Below are positions 31,369 to 43,128 of a stretch of DNA of 64,000 nt, piece after piece. The position numbers were made by a program, and so were the translations under genes. Numbering within the stretch: position 1 is the stretch's first letter; every line of letters begins with the position of its first letter. This DNA comes from Hevea brasiliensis (Eukaryota > Streptophyta > Magnoliopsida > Malpighiales > Euphorbiaceae): contig NC_079503.1 of assembly GCF_030052815.1 (NCBI RefSeq), forward strand, positions 51,440,735 through 51,504,734, written 5' to 3'. The notes beneath the pieces were generated by a model, which saw only the letters and a program-made list of their open reading frames with translations, was not told the origin of the DNA and searched no databases.

Positions 31369-31390
31369 AAATTCCCCCACACTTAGATTT
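31369..31390 (-). other. Athila A polypurine tract
   Basis: Minus strand AAGTGTGGGGGAATTT abutting the LTR start, preceded by GAGGACGAGCAAAAATC. This block is highly characteristic of Athila/Tat elements and fixes the orientation. Confidence 0.85.
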
Positions 31391-32888
31391 TTGCTCGTCC
31401 TCGGGCAATACCAAGCTAAACCAATCTAAAAATTCCAATGAAACACAAAATTTATACACTATAAAACAAATGATAAGAAATCAAGAAGTATAACATATCA
31501 TGAACTGAAAGTATCTTAATAAACTCAAGCTAAAATTAACAAAAATTTATCTTTCAAAAAGTGGCTCACTAAAAATGGTGGACACTCACATGGCACTCAA
31601 ATCACTCAAGTGTTTAGGAGGGTTTAAAACATGCACTCAAATTCAATTCATGAAATGAACTAACATATGCTTGCTTTTTCATCTAATCTCCGTCACTTAT
31701 TTCATATGCACAACATAAATCAAAAGGTCTTTAAATATGGTTGTAATGGGGCTAAGGTAAAGGTATGGAAATAAGGATAAATGAAGGTACAGAAAGAACT
31801 AATAGAATATTGAAACAATCTTTATTTCTTCTAGTCTTTCCCTTCACATATATGTCAATAAAGTCCAAAGAATCCCAAAACTTTTACCATGTCCAAAGAA
31901 TCCCAAAACAATCTTTTTTTTTTTTTACCATGCCAATTATTTCTTTCCAACTTTTTTTTTTTTTTGCATAAAAACCCAACAACAACTCACATATTACACC
32001 CCATACAATATTGTCAAAACCCCAATTTAATGCATTTCAAATACTTTATTAGTTCTTAGGTGATAAAGAGGATAAAAAGAATAAGGTTTAGGCTCATATT
32101 CTAAGTTTCAACAAAGAAAGGTATGATTTAAGCTCAAAGGGGCTCACTAAAGTCAATACATAAGGTTGGTTTTTTAGGGTAAAAATGGTTAAATCCTAAT
32201 TTGCCTTTATCATTTTTACATGTGCATATAATCATGTGACCTCAATTGGATTAAAAGGAAGTTCTGGAGTAGCAAATCATAAATGAATAACACTCACAAA
32301 AAAAATTAAGATTGACATATAAGAAGTCAATTTAAATCAAGGCTAAAAAAAACTCACACAAGAAATGTTTCATCGTCCACCAATTTTAGCTTATCAACTA
32401 ATCAAAATCAAAACTCAAGTTAATTACAAGCCTAAATATGCAAGTTCATTGATTCAATCATGTTATGCATCTCTCAAACTTCATTAATTTTTTTATAGCA
32501 TAAGAACTCTGTAAACCATTGAAAATATGAAAACCTTTCCCCCACACTTAAAACTTACATTATCCCCAATATAAAGCCCAAATGCAAAAGAAAAGAAAAA
32601 AAAATCCTAGAAAATAAAATAAGATAAGGGAAAGAAAACAAATTTGATTGTGGCTAACAAGCCACCTATGGGTTGCCTGCCAAGTAGCGCCTTTATTTAA
32701 CGTCGTTAGCTCGACATGGCAAAGCTCCTTATAAAGCCCAAATGCAAAAGAAAAGAAAAAAAAATCCTAGAAAATAAAATAAGATAAGGGAAAGAAAACA
32801 AATCTGATTGTGGCTAACAAGCCACCCATGGGTTGCCTGCCAAGTAGCGCCTTTATTTAACGTCGTTAGCTCGACATGGCAAAGCTTC
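31391..32888 (-). other. Athila A 3' non-coding region
   Basis: About 1.5 kb between the integrase end and the purine tract with no conserved frame. It holds T-rich runs (31,913-31,926; 31,952-31,966) and a 160-bp duplication at its right end. Athila-like elements often carry an extra ORF here; I see none in this copy. Confidence 0.7.
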
Positions 32889-32890
32889 TT
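32571..32890. repeat. 160-bp tandem duplication
   Basis: 32,571-32,730 and 32,731-32,890 are nearly identical, both starting ATAAAGCCCAAATGC and ending AAGCT(C/T)CTT, with only about three differences (for example TTTGATTG/TCTGATTG, CCTATGGG/CCCATGGG). The unit includes the GGTTGCCTGCCAAGTAGCGC block normally found once after pol in Athila-like elements. Confidence 0.95.
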
Positions 32891-33530
32891 AATCCAAATA
32901 AATGGGGTTACTCAATTTGAGCTCCTCCAATGAATGCTCCTGAAACCCCTCATAAAATGGCTTGAGTCTATGACCGTTGACCTTGAACACCTTGTTAGTT
33001 CCTAAACTTTGAATTTCAACTGCACCATAAGGAAACACATTAGTAATAATAAAGGGGGCAATCCAACGAGAATGCAACTTACCAAGCATCAACTTCAATT
33101 TGGAATTATATAATAAAACTTTTTGCCCAATCATAAACTGCTTCCTTAGAATTAGTTTGTCATGGAATGCCTTGATCTTTTCTTTGTAGATCCTGGAATT
33201 CTCATAAGCCTCAAATCGAATTTCCTCTGATTCCTACAATTGTAATTTTCTTTCCACATCAGCAGTATCCAAATCCAAATTATAATGTCTAACAGCCCAA
33301 TAAGCCTTATGTTCTAACTCAATAGAAAGGTGACATAATTTACCAAAAACCAACCTATAAGGGGACATGCCTAAGGGTATCTTATAAGCAGTCCTGTAAG
33401 CCCACAAAGCATCATCAAGTCTAAAGCTCCAATCTTTTCTATTTGGCTTTATTGTTTTTTCCAAAATAGACTTGATCTCTCTGTTAGACACCTCTACTTG
33501 CCCACTTGTTTGAGGGACATAAGCTGTAGA
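32889..33530 (-). pseudogene. Athila A integrase C-terminal fragment
   Basis: Minus strand. [20 protein letters not shown] (with the catalytic Glu of the DDE triad in QVEVSNR), [38 protein letters not shown], then, after a damaged linker, [26 protein letters not shown] and [16 protein letters not shown]. These are the hallmarks of Athila-type integrase C-termini. Upstream Asp residues are absent because the fragment is cut at 33,530. The sequence differs enough from Athila B (41,027-42,283) to be another family. Confidence 0.88.
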
Positions 33531-35247
33531 TATTTAAGTTATGGCCTAAACACCATAACTGGCCGGATTAGATAGAATCCAAAATTCTGGGCAAAACTAG
33601 TTCTGCCAGATTTGGTAACCTAAGTTTGGTTGGCAATTTGACTAGGTTATGGTCAGAATTTGAATTTTTGTTCCTCATAAAAGTTGTAGGTCTATGTATC
33701 AGATTTCTGCTGGTAAAATTTCAGGTCAATTAGACCTTTCTACACTGAGTTATGACCAAATGAATAGATACTGTTCATTTGGTCATTTTGCCCAGGCAGA
33801 ATGCAAGTCACCCGAATTAGGGCAATTTTTAGGTCAACTTGGTTTGGTTTTCTGGGAAAGGTTTCTATACCAAAGTTGTGCCATTATATGTCTAGTTTCA
33901 TGTCCAATTTGTCTTGCACCAATTAAACCTCTACAACTCCATTTATAAGTGCCCAAACCTGCTGGACTCATGCTTAGTCCTACAGGTCAACCAGGGCAGC
34001 TCACCCATACACAAATGCCAAGCCTCAACTCACTTCATTTCCTCATCATACACATTCAAATGGTCACTAATTCACCATTACAAGGTTAATGAACCATCAC
34101 CTGAGCAAACCCTAGAATTTTTCAAGTGTCCAATTTTTTTCATTTCATACATGCACAATTCTTGCATTTCACTTAATTATGTTCAATACCCCATCCACTA
34201 CCAAAGGCTGGTCATAACCATTTTTCTACCAAGAAAAATCATCAAACCCTAGCTAACACTAGCTGCCAAAAATTGTAAGTTGCACACACACACTTGTTTG
34301 CTTTATTTCCTTATATTTCCTACACAATTCATGACATTAAACATGAATTAAAACAAAAGGAGTAAGAGTTGGACACTAACCTTGAATGGAGCAGAATTTC
34401 AAACCAATTAAACTTGCTCTTTCCTTCCTCTTTTGGCTACCTAGAGGATGTTCAAGTTGCTAGGTTAATTTTTTATGAAGCAAGGTTAGGGTTTCAAGTG
34501 AGATTTGGTGAGATTGGGAGCTTTGGTGAGCTTTCATGGAGGAAATGGCTATGGGAGAAGAGGGAGATGGCTGGTCTTTAGTTTGGTGAAGAAACTGATT
34601 GCTTTTTTCTTTTTTTGGTGTTATTTATCTTCTTTTATTACTTACTTAAGTGATGCTTTAATGTGATTGGTGGGAATTCCTTTAAATGACATCATATGAT
34701 GTCAAAATTGACATTAAATCTCATTTTCTTTTTTTTTCTTCTCTACTCATTTTTAATTTAATTTTGAGCAATATTTATTCACATTTTGTGTCATGATAAT
34801 TATTTACTTAACTAGGCAAGTCAGCCAAAGATCATCTCTGAAGACGAAATGACCAAAATGCCCTCCATTAAGCTTAACAGACCAAAATTGTCTGTACCGA
34901 TTGAAAATTTTTTATAAGCATTTTCTTGGCATTCTAATGCCATAGAAACCTCAATGACTCTTCTCTGGAGTCCCAAAAATTATTTTATGAATTTTCTCCT
35001 TGGTCTAGGGCTTCTAGTTGCGAGAACTGTAACTTCCCACTAGGTTACCCATTACTAGAGCACCGACTCAATTAACTTAGTTGTATTTTATTTCTAAAAT
35101 TTTTTCTAAATTTTTCTTATTAATATTTGAGTTAATTATGGTTCCTCACTTTAGTTTAAATATTTTTCCTGACGTTCTAGCTGTCTGGACCGACACTGAT
35201 CACCGAAACAGTAGAATGTATGGAGCTGCTATAGGGAGGGTGTTACA
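33531..35247 (-). mobile_element. Truncated gypsy LTR, minus orientation
   Basis: The right end GGAGGGTGTTACA reads TGTAACACCCTCCC on the minus strand, followed by CGGTGATCAGTGTCGG (related to the start of the element 5 and element 4 LTRs). It runs left with LTR-type modules (GGTCATTTTGCCC, ACAAGGTTAATGAACC) to 33,531, where it meets Athila A integrase without an LTR end. It interrupts the Athila B protease reading, which resumes at 35,248. Contains a perfect 16-bp palindrome GACATCATATGATGTC at 34,688-34,703. No gene seen. Confidence 0.75.
34688..34703. promoter_or_regulatory. Perfect palindrome GACATCATATGATGTC in LTR
   Basis: A 16-bp perfect dyad in the U3-like part of a minus-strand LTR. 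The half-site ATGATGTCA resembles a bZIP/TGA (CRE-like TGACGTCA) site with the CpG decayed. A related double site is at 40,452-40,478 in another LTR of the same group. Regulatory meaning is inference. Confidence 0.35.
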
Positions 35248-36735
35248 AGACCATTCTCGGCAACCGCCGGAGCCATCATAAACGTAAAAAATGGATGATT
35301 AACCCTCAAGGTAGGAGAAGAAGAAGTGGAGTTCAACATGTTCGACGCAATGAAACAAAAATTTGAACCTGATGAATGCTTCAAGGTTGACATAATTGAC
35401 GAACAAGTTAAAGAGGAATTTCATAAGACACATCTTAAAGATCCTCTTGAAGCATGTATTGTGCATAGCCATACAGTGGATGATGAAAATATAGAAATAG
35501 CAGCATGTGCACAACAGTTGGCAGCTCCTCCACCCCTACCCTTAGCTAAGGTTTCCAAGATAGAAAAGTTGAAGGAGGAACAAACCAAAGGTAAGCTCCA
35601 GGAAAACTCCAAATAGGTAGAGCTTAAACCTCTCCCGTCTTCACTAAGGTACGCATTCCTGGACTCAAAGTCTAATTATCCTATTATAATCAATGCTAGC
35701 CTGTCTAAATTATAAGAGGAAAAATTGTTAAGAGAACTTAGGATCCATAGCAAAGCAATAGGGTATAAAATAGAAGACCTGAAGGGGATCAACCCTTCGA
35801 TTTGCATGCATAGGATACCCATGGAAGAAAACAGTAAACCCACAATCAAACATCAAATAAGACTTAACCCAAACATAAAAGAAGTAGTCAAGAAAGAAAT
35901 TTTAAAACTATTAGATACAGGTCTCATATACCCAATTTCTGATAGTAAATGGGTAAGTCCAGTACATGTAGTTCCTAAGAAAGGTGGGACAACTATTATC
36001 CAAAATGCAAGCAATGAACTAATCCCTACTAGAGTAGTCACTGATTGGCGAATGTGCATAGATTATAGGAAATTGAGCAGTGCCACTAGAAAAGATCATT
36101 TCCCGCTTCCTTTCATCAACCAAATGTTAGAAATGTTAGCAAAACACTCTTATTTCTGTTATCTATATAAGTACTCGAGATTCTTTTAAATTCCTATTCA
36201 CCTAGAAGACCAAGAAAAGATAACGTTCACTTGTCCCTATGGAACATTTGCATATAGAAGAATGCCTTTCGATCTTTGTAATGCCCCTGCTACCTTTCAA
36301 AGATGCATGATGGCTATCTTTTCTGATTATATTGAAGATATCATGGAAGTTTTTATGGATGATTTTTCTATCTATGGAACTACTTTTGATGATTGCTTAG
36401 CTAATTTATCTAAGGTGTTGCAAAGATATGAAGAATCAAACCTGGTCCTAAATTGGGAAAAATGCCATTTCATGGTAAGGGAAGGCATAGTTCTGGGACA
36501 TTTGATATCAGAAAGAGGAATTGAAGTTGATAAGGCAAAAATTGACATCATTAAAAATATGCAACCCCCAACATCAGTCAAAGAAGTGCGAAGCTTTTTG
36601 AGACATGCAGGATTCTACAGAAGATTCATCAAAGACTTTTCCAAAATAGCTAAGCCACTTACTAACTTGTTAAATCAAGATATTCCCTTTGATTTTGATG
36701 AAAATTGCTTTATCTCCTTTAACAGAATCAAATAG
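35248..36735 (+). pseudogene. Athila B protease end and reverse transcriptase
   Basis: From 35,248 the frame reads RPFSATAGAIINVKNG, one stop, then VGEEEVEFNM, the C-terminal part of an Athila protease. A linker follows with an acidic and Lys-rich segment (35,326-35,616). RT blocks: KEILKLLDTGLIYPISDSKW, VHVVPKKGG, DWRMCIDYRKLSSATRKDHF, PLPFINQMLEMLA, PYGTFAYRRMPFDLCNAPATF, active-site FMDD (Phe replaces the usual Tyr, normal for this lineage), and GHLISERGIEVDKAKI. Stops at about 35,296, 35,614, 35,714 and 36,187. The PR and the first RT part stay in one frame. Confidence 0.88.
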
Positions 36736-37135
36736 GCCTTGATATAAGCACCAATAATGCAGCCACCGAATTGGAAACTACCATTCGAGGTGATGTGCAA
36801 TGCGAGTGACTTTGCAGTTGGAGCAGTGCTCGGGCAAAGAAAAGATAAAAAGCTCCATGCTATTTATTATGCTAGCAAGACACTCGATGATGCACAAATT
36901 AATTATGCTACCACAGAGAAGGAATTCCTAGTAGTGGTATTTACAATGGACAAATTCAAATCTTACCTCATTGGGTCAAAAGTCATTGTATTCACAGATC
37001 ATGCTGCAATCCGGTACCTTATGAACAAAAAGGAAGCAAAACCAAGACTAATTTGATGGATTCTACTCCTACAAGAATTTTACCTTGAAATAAAGGACAA
37101 AAAGGGATCTGAAATATAGTAGCTGACCATCTTTC
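36736..37135 (+). pseudogene. Athila B RNase H
   Basis: After two stops (near 36,733 and 36,742): [65 protein letters not shown] and [13 protein letters not shown]. The first catalytic Asp (CDAS) is Asn (CNAS), as in the other three RNase H copies of the left half. A stop follows RLI, and the ADHLSR-type end is present with changes (37,115-37,140, about ...VADHLSRL in a damaged frame). Confidence 0.85.
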
Positions 37136-37265
37136 TAGACTAAAATTGGAGTACATGGAAGATTTCGAAGATTTGCCAATTGACGATTCATTTCCTGATG
37201 AGCAATTACTTGCATTCTCCAAAGCTTCATGGTACACTGACTTTGTTAATTTTCTTGTATGCAGG
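37136..37265 (+). pseudogene. Athila B integrase N-terminal linker (left of solo LTR)
   Basis: Damaged coding sequence between RNase H and integrase. It reads, with frame repair, DDSFPDEQLL and WYTDFVNFLVCRVL up to the GTACT duplication, and continues at 41,027 with LPPNMTY, which in intact relatives is contiguous. Confidence 0.75.
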
Positions 37266-37270
37266 GTACT

Positions 37271-40200
37271 TGTCACACCCTACTCCTCATAAGATGTAAC
37301 ATGCTCTCGTAGTACACCTAATGAATTACTGTACTTCGCCTACCAGTAACCCATTAAATATACTACAAGGGATTTTAAAATAATTTTCGTTCATTTTTAA
37401 ATTGGTGGGTAAAATTTTTTTTTTTCAGATTTTAAAAACCTTTATTTAAAGTTCAAACATAAAATAAATTTTTAGATATTTAAAATCTTCGTAATTTTTA
37501 CAAAAATTTTAGCAGAGTACCGTCTGTATTTTGAGAAAATAGTTCTTCAAAACCTGAAAATAAAGACACTCCTAATATTTTTTTCAATCACAACTCTATT
37601 ATTCAATCTCATTTCACAAATCAACATAAGCAACTCAATACACAGTTTAAATTAAATCAAACATTGAAACCTCTAATTAAGGTAATATTTATATTTGTGG
37701 GATTATTAAAAATTTAGTAGTGCAAAACTTTATAAACACATAAAATCTCAAGATAACCTTATAATTATTTGTATTTAATTACAATCCAAAAATATATTAC
37801 AAAAGAGTTGGTACAACTGCTCAAAGAAAATTTCATACATATAATTACAGAATTACATCAAAATCTAAAGTACAAGGGTATACCTATGATAAACCAAAAT
37901 ATAGTCTCACTATGTCTTTCAGAAATCTTGCTCAACTGCTTTATTATTCCTTTCACCTGCGACAGCATACAAAGCTATCGCTGAGTGGTGAACTCAGTGG
38001 TACAAAAACTAATAATTTAAAACTTAATACAAGTTATGCTTGACAATTCATAACAAATAAAAATTTAAAATTTCTAAATTCTTCAAAATTCATAACATTC
38101 AGGAATCAATATTTTCATTCATGCAAATTATTCATTTAAATAACATTTTGATCAAATAGTAACTATTTATCTACATTTCTTTTAAATCCCGAAACAATAC
38201 AAAAATATTTTGAATCACTGACAAATTATTTATTTTAACCACAATTTATCAAACTATGCATAATTTAAAGGGCGTTGCCAACAATTCACACAGTTGAACC
38301 CATGACCCAAAATTCAAATAGATGTCGTATTGTACACTACGACATTTCACACTCTCCCAATAACCAAGGCTAAAAGGGAGGAACAAAGACTAGCTAGTAT
38401 ATATGAGTGCTCATTCAAACTCTTCCCCAACTGGTAAGCTAGAGAGGAAGGAACTCGCCCTATCTAGTGGAGGAGATATCTCACTAGATAAGCTAATGAG
38501 AATTCACAACATTTTTTGCCATGTCAACTATGGTTTCAAATCATATTCAAAACAATTTCTATTTACAAAGTGTTTACTAATCATTAACATATTTAATCAT
38601 CATAAACTCATGCTCAAGGTTGGCAACACATTAAACTTAAAATTTACAATCCTCAAAACCATGCAATAAATCCTTAAATGCATAAGAAAATTTACATTTA
38701 ATTTATACAAATTCATTCAACAAATTAAAATCCTCAACACAACAAAATTATAAATCATAAAATAAACTTGTTCAAATTAATTTAAAAGTGATAAGTAACA
38801 AAATAGTTAGTTATGCACAAACCTTATACGAGTCGCCTCTTGGCCTTGGCTCAATGTCTCGGGTTCTTTTCTGGTATTCTTTTCCACTGAAACATACAGT
38901 TTCATAGTGTTTCAGTATCGCCATTTATCATAACTCCAAAAATAAATTCAAATCTACTTATACCTAGCTTTAACATGCTAAACTTGACGTTCTTTAATTT
39001 GTATTTCGGGGTTACTATTCATAACACTATTAAAGTCAATTTGTTGACTTTCTAATGCTTAATAGGTATGGGAATTCTAATTTCACTCACATGCCACATT
39101 TTGGTTACCTAATTTGTTGGTTTTGATTGTTTTCTCAAATTTTAAGTCTTTTAAGCAAAATTGCAAATTTTTAGTTTTGGTGTCCTATGTTGCACTGTTC
39201 CATTGGTCATGTTGCTATTAGAATTTGGTTAAGTTTTCTTCATAGAAATTGTTACTTATTGTCTTAAATTTATTCTCCTTTTTGAATCGCTCCAATTGGA
39301 GTTTTGTAGCTCAAGTTATAGCCATTTGAATCATGGCTGCTAGATTGGACTTAACCCAGATTTCTGGGCACCAAACTGGTTCTGGCAGTTTTAGGTCATC
39401 AAATTTGGGTGGCTAAATGACCTGGTTAAGGGCATAATTTGAATTTGTATTCTTCATGAAAGTTTTAGATCTATATCTCAACTTTCCACTGGTAAAATTT
39501 CAGGTCATTTAGACCTGCCTAGCCCATGTTATGGCCAAATGAACAAACACTGTTCATTTGGTCATTTTTGTACAGGTCAGATTGCCAATTCCGGATTTGA
39601 TCAATTTGTTCACTAGGTTTTGGTCACTTTTTGGGCATGATTCCTTAATGAAAAATGTTCCATTTTGTGTCTATTTTCATTCCCAATTGGACTTGTAAAT
39701 TTTCAGTTTTGGTCCCTGAAAGGGACCTTGGTCCTGCTACCTGCAGCATGACCCTAAGCAATCCGAATTTGCATTTGGTTCCAACACTTCTAAAATACTC
39801 CAATTGGTCACAAATGACTATTTCTTAGCTCAAACTAAGTCCAACACACCATTTAATACATCCTCACATTTTTGTCTTCCAAACCCTAGGTCCAAACCCT
39901 AATTTTCATAAAATTCAAACCTAATGCATTCTAAACATCTATCCATTGTCTACACACATAATTCAACTTAAACAACCATTCAAATGCATCAAATTCATTC
40001 ATTCTCAACCTACATACTGCTGGCCAAAATTTATATAGTCCTTTAACATATCATTTTGTTTCATTTTTCAACAAATTATCACTCAATCAAGTTGCCTAAG
40101 TATAAATATAAAGATACAAAAAGAGAAATCAAACTAACCTTACTTGAAATTTTTCACCTCTTCAAAACTTCCTCCTTTCTTTTTCTTTTTATTGTCAAGC

Positions 40201-41026
40201 TCTTTATCGAGGTTTGAATACAAGGTTTAATGATAGAAATTTAAGTTTTTATGGTGGGATTAAAATGAGCTTTAATGGAGTTTTAAGGGAGAGAGAGCTT
40301 TGAGAGAGAGAGAGAGAGAGAGAAATGAACGGGAATGAAGGAGACTTTCCCCTTTTTTTTCTTTTCTTTTCTTTTTCTTTTATGTATTTATCCTTATAGA
40401 AGACCACTAATTCTCCAAATTTTATTTTTTTTTAATTAGTGTTTATTGCATCATGCATGATGTCATGCATGATGTCATCACTTTTCAATTTTCCTTTTTC
40501 TTTTTTTTTATTTTTCTATTAGTTCTTTAATTTAATTCCCAATTCTGAAATTTTCTTTTCTCTGATTTTATTTGACAGTTAGGTCAGGAGTCAGCTCTCG
40601 GGGTCAATTGACCAAATTGCCCCTCGCGGGTCTGATCCGGTTTGCAAGTTATTTGATATTTCTTCCGGATCCCTGACCTAATTATTTGACCTACTTAACA
40701 ATTCTTTTTCATGATTTTCTCTTTTCCACTGTGTTCGCAATAGTCCTAAGGACCGCAGCATTACATTTTACGGTTTAAAATTTCAATTTAAATTGACTTC
40801 GCTGTCCTTCTCGAGAAGGTCACCCATCGCTGTGACTCTCGGCTTGTTTTAACTTCTTATGTTCTATTTTTCTTATTTATACTTAACTAATTGGCAATTA
40901 CTAATTATTTGTGTTCAAGGCTTATCTAGTTGTCTTAAGTATGGTTCTAATCCCTTCAGTTATCCGGATTAACACCGGTCATCGAAATAGTGAAATATAC
41001 CAAGCTATGCAAATAGGGGTGTTACA
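37271..41026 (-). mobile_element. Solo LTR (element 4 family), minus orientation
   Basis: 3,756 bp, plus-strand TGTCACACCC...GGGGTGTTACA, flanked by a perfect 5-bp target duplication GTACT (37,266-37,270 and 41,027-41,031). Its minus-strand start (TGTAACACCCCTATTTGCATAG, then GATGACCGGT, GATTAGAACCA, AGTAATTG) matches the element 4 3' LTR at 62,343-62,510. No internal region is present, so it arose by recombination between two LTRs. It contains a (GA)n run (about 40,290-40,322), the ATGCATGATGTC double palindrome, and a CTCGGGGTC segment. No gene of its own. Confidence 0.93.
40303..40322. repeat. (GA)n microsatellite
   Basis: About ten GA units in the leader-like part of the solo LTR. In minus-strand reading it is a CT run, a common feature near plant LTR transcription starts. 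Confidence 0.85.
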
Positions 41027-42283
41027 GTACTACCTCCAAACATGACTTATTAGCAAAGGAAGAAATTCCTACATGATGTCAGATATTACTTATGGGAAAA
41101 ACCACTACTATATAAGAGATGTAATGATGGGCTGAGAAGAAGGTGCATGCCAGAGGAAGATATGGAAAGTATCATTTATTACTGCCATTCATCACTATAT
41201 GGAGGACATTTAGGCACTTCAAAGACCACAGCCAAGATTTTACAAGCAAGGTTTTAGTAGCCATATTTATTTAAGAATGTAAGATCCTTTGTGCTAGCTT
41301 GTGATCAATGCCAAAGAACAGGTAACAGTTCAAGAAGAAATGAAATGCCACTGCATGGAATACTTGAGATAGAATTGTTTGATGTATAGGGAATAGACTT
41401 CATAGGGCCATTTCCCTCTTCCCATGGAAACAAGTATATTCTAGTTAGAGTTGATTATGTGTCAAAATGGGTAGAAGCTATTGCAACACCAACCAACGAT
41501 GCTAGAGTGGTCACCAAGTTCCTTAAGAAGAACATTTTCACAAGATTTGGCATACCACGAGTGATAATCAGTGATGGAGAAAGCCACTTCTGCAACTAAC
41601 AATTCGAAATACTACTGAAAAAGTATGGAGTGACTCACAAGGTGGCCACACCTTATCATCCTCAAACCAGCAATCAAGTAGAAATATCAAACAGGGAACT
41701 GAAGCAGATTCTAGAGAAAACTATAAACAAATCCAGGAAGGACTAATGCATGAAGCTAGATGATGCGCTATGGGCATACCGCACTGCATATAAAACCCCA
41801 ATTGGCACAACACCCTTCCGACTAGTTTATGGAAAATCATGCCATCTCCCTATTGAACTTGAGCATAAAGCCTACTGGGCGATTCAGGTACTAAACTTTG
41901 ACCTCAAAGCTGCTAGTGAAAAAAGGCTCTTACAACTGAATGAGTTGGAAGAAATCCGACAAGATGCATACGAAAATGCCAAAATCTTTAAGGATAAAAC
42001 CAAAAGATGGCATGACAAGTGCATAGTAAGGAAAGAGATAAAAGAAGGAGATCTTGTCCTCTTATTCAACTCTAGATTGAAACTCTTTCCAGTGAAGCTG
42101 AAATCAAGATGGTTCAGACCTTTCAAGGTCACCCAAGTCTTCCCACATGGAGCAGTAGAGGTATGGAGCGAAACCTCAGGTTCTTTCAAAGTCAATAGGC
42201 AAAGGCTGAAGCCTTACTTTCAGGGAGAACCCATAAAAATGGGAGTAAATTGCACTCTAAATCCTCCTACTAATAGACCATAA
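41027..42283 (+). pseudogene. Athila B integrase (right of solo LTR)
   Basis: Resumes LPPNMTY and FLHDVRYYLWEKPLLYKR. The zinc region has CHSSLYGGHLG and CDQCQ. The catalytic core has GIDFIGPF (first Asp), IISDGESHF (second Asp) and QVEISNREL (Glu). Next come [36 protein letters not shown] and a C-terminal [21 protein letters not shown] / PHGAVEV / [12 protein letters not shown]. Stops occur near 41,049, 41,256, 41,390, 41,597 and 41,744, several at Trp or Lys codons. All catalytic residues are still readable. The last 178 codons (41,750-42,283) are open. Confidence 0.9.
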
Positions 42284-43128
42284 ACAAGCAAAGTCTAGCT
42301 AAATACTATAAACAAGCGCTTTTTGGGAGGCAACCCAAAATTTTTCTGGACTTTTCTTCTTTTCTTTTTCCTTAATATTGAATTTTTGTTTCGTACTCAT
42401 TAGCATTTCATTTTGTAGGATTTTTTTGAAAAGGGGAATAGAGATCAAGAAAGGAAGGGAATTACCAAGTCAAAACCACAAAAGGAAAAATTGAACAAAA
42501 CCAGGGAAGCAACTCTATTGTTAATCTTTGCATCCATTTCATGTGTTATGATGATAAAATTTTTCATTTGCCAAAGATTTGAAAAATCAGAAAATCACCC
42601 AGGTCGTGTACTAGTTTTACGAGCCCCGTGTAACATTTTGGAAGTCCATAAATTTCATGCAATTTCAACTCTTAGAGAGACAGAAAATGACACGGGCCCA
42701 TAGCCCAATTTACATGGACCGTGTAATGTCTTTAGAAGAATAACTAAGAGACAGAAGGTTACACGAGTCTCCTTGTATTTTACATAGGCCGTATAAAATA
42801 TACAGTAAAGAAACTCAAGAGACAAAAAGTTACACGAGTCCCACCGCTCATTTACACGGGCCGTGTACTTCGACAGATTTTGTAAATTTCGAGCAGAAAT
42901 TTACACGGCCCTACATGTCGGGACCCGTGTATCTCGTCGCAGACGCAACTCCTGGGGCGTGAAACGCATGAAACGAAGAGTCCTAATGGCTCTTTAAATG
43001 CACCCCTATCATTAAAACCCTTCATAACATAAAACCCTTCATCTACTCCCTTCCTAGCCTATAAAAACCTCTAAAATCTCATCTCCCTTCACTAAAATCA
43101 TACTCTACTCCTTCCCAAAAACACACCC
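42284..43128 (+). other. Athila B spacer between pol and third ORF
   Basis: A non-coding spacer. It begins with the AAACAAGCGCTTTTTGGGAGGCAACCC block typical of the pol end in Athila-like elements. From 42,596 to 42,935 it carries five spaced copies of a CGTGTA-type dyad (see the repeat entry). It ends in a C-rich, pyrimidine-rich leader before ATG 43,129. Confidence 0.7.
42596..42940. repeat. ACACGG/CCGTGT dyad cluster (internal copy)
   Basis: Dyad half-sites such as ACACGGGCC, CCCGTGTA, GGACCGTGTAA and ACACGGGCCGTGTA recur at about 42,603, 42,690-42,727, 42,764-42,795, 42,832-42,868 and 42,900-42,935, spaced about 70-90 bp. The last unit, with CGGGACCCGTGTA, matches a unit in the 3' LTR (50,615-50,641). 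Confidence 0.75.

Larger units (their letters stand above)
29661..33530 (-). mobile_element. Athila A: 3' part of an Athila/Tat-like gypsy element
   Basis: Minus-strand element fragment: 3' LTR at the left (29,661-31,368), then polypurine tract, a long non-coding 3' region, and the integrase C-terminus (33,530-32,889). It stops abruptly at about 33,530 in the integrase core, so gag, protease, RT and RNase H are lost. The PPT/LTR junction (minus strand GTGTGGGGGAATTT then TGATAAGTGC) and GGCAACCC-rich leader-like sequence near the pol end are typical of the Athila/Tat lineage. It cut into element 5's LTR and so is younger than element 5. Confidence 0.85.

Noticed and set aside
37769..38669. 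Plus-strand frames of 71 and 88 codons inside the solo LTR
   Set aside because: AT-rich LTR sequence with no start context or domain. The LTR's own orientation is minus.
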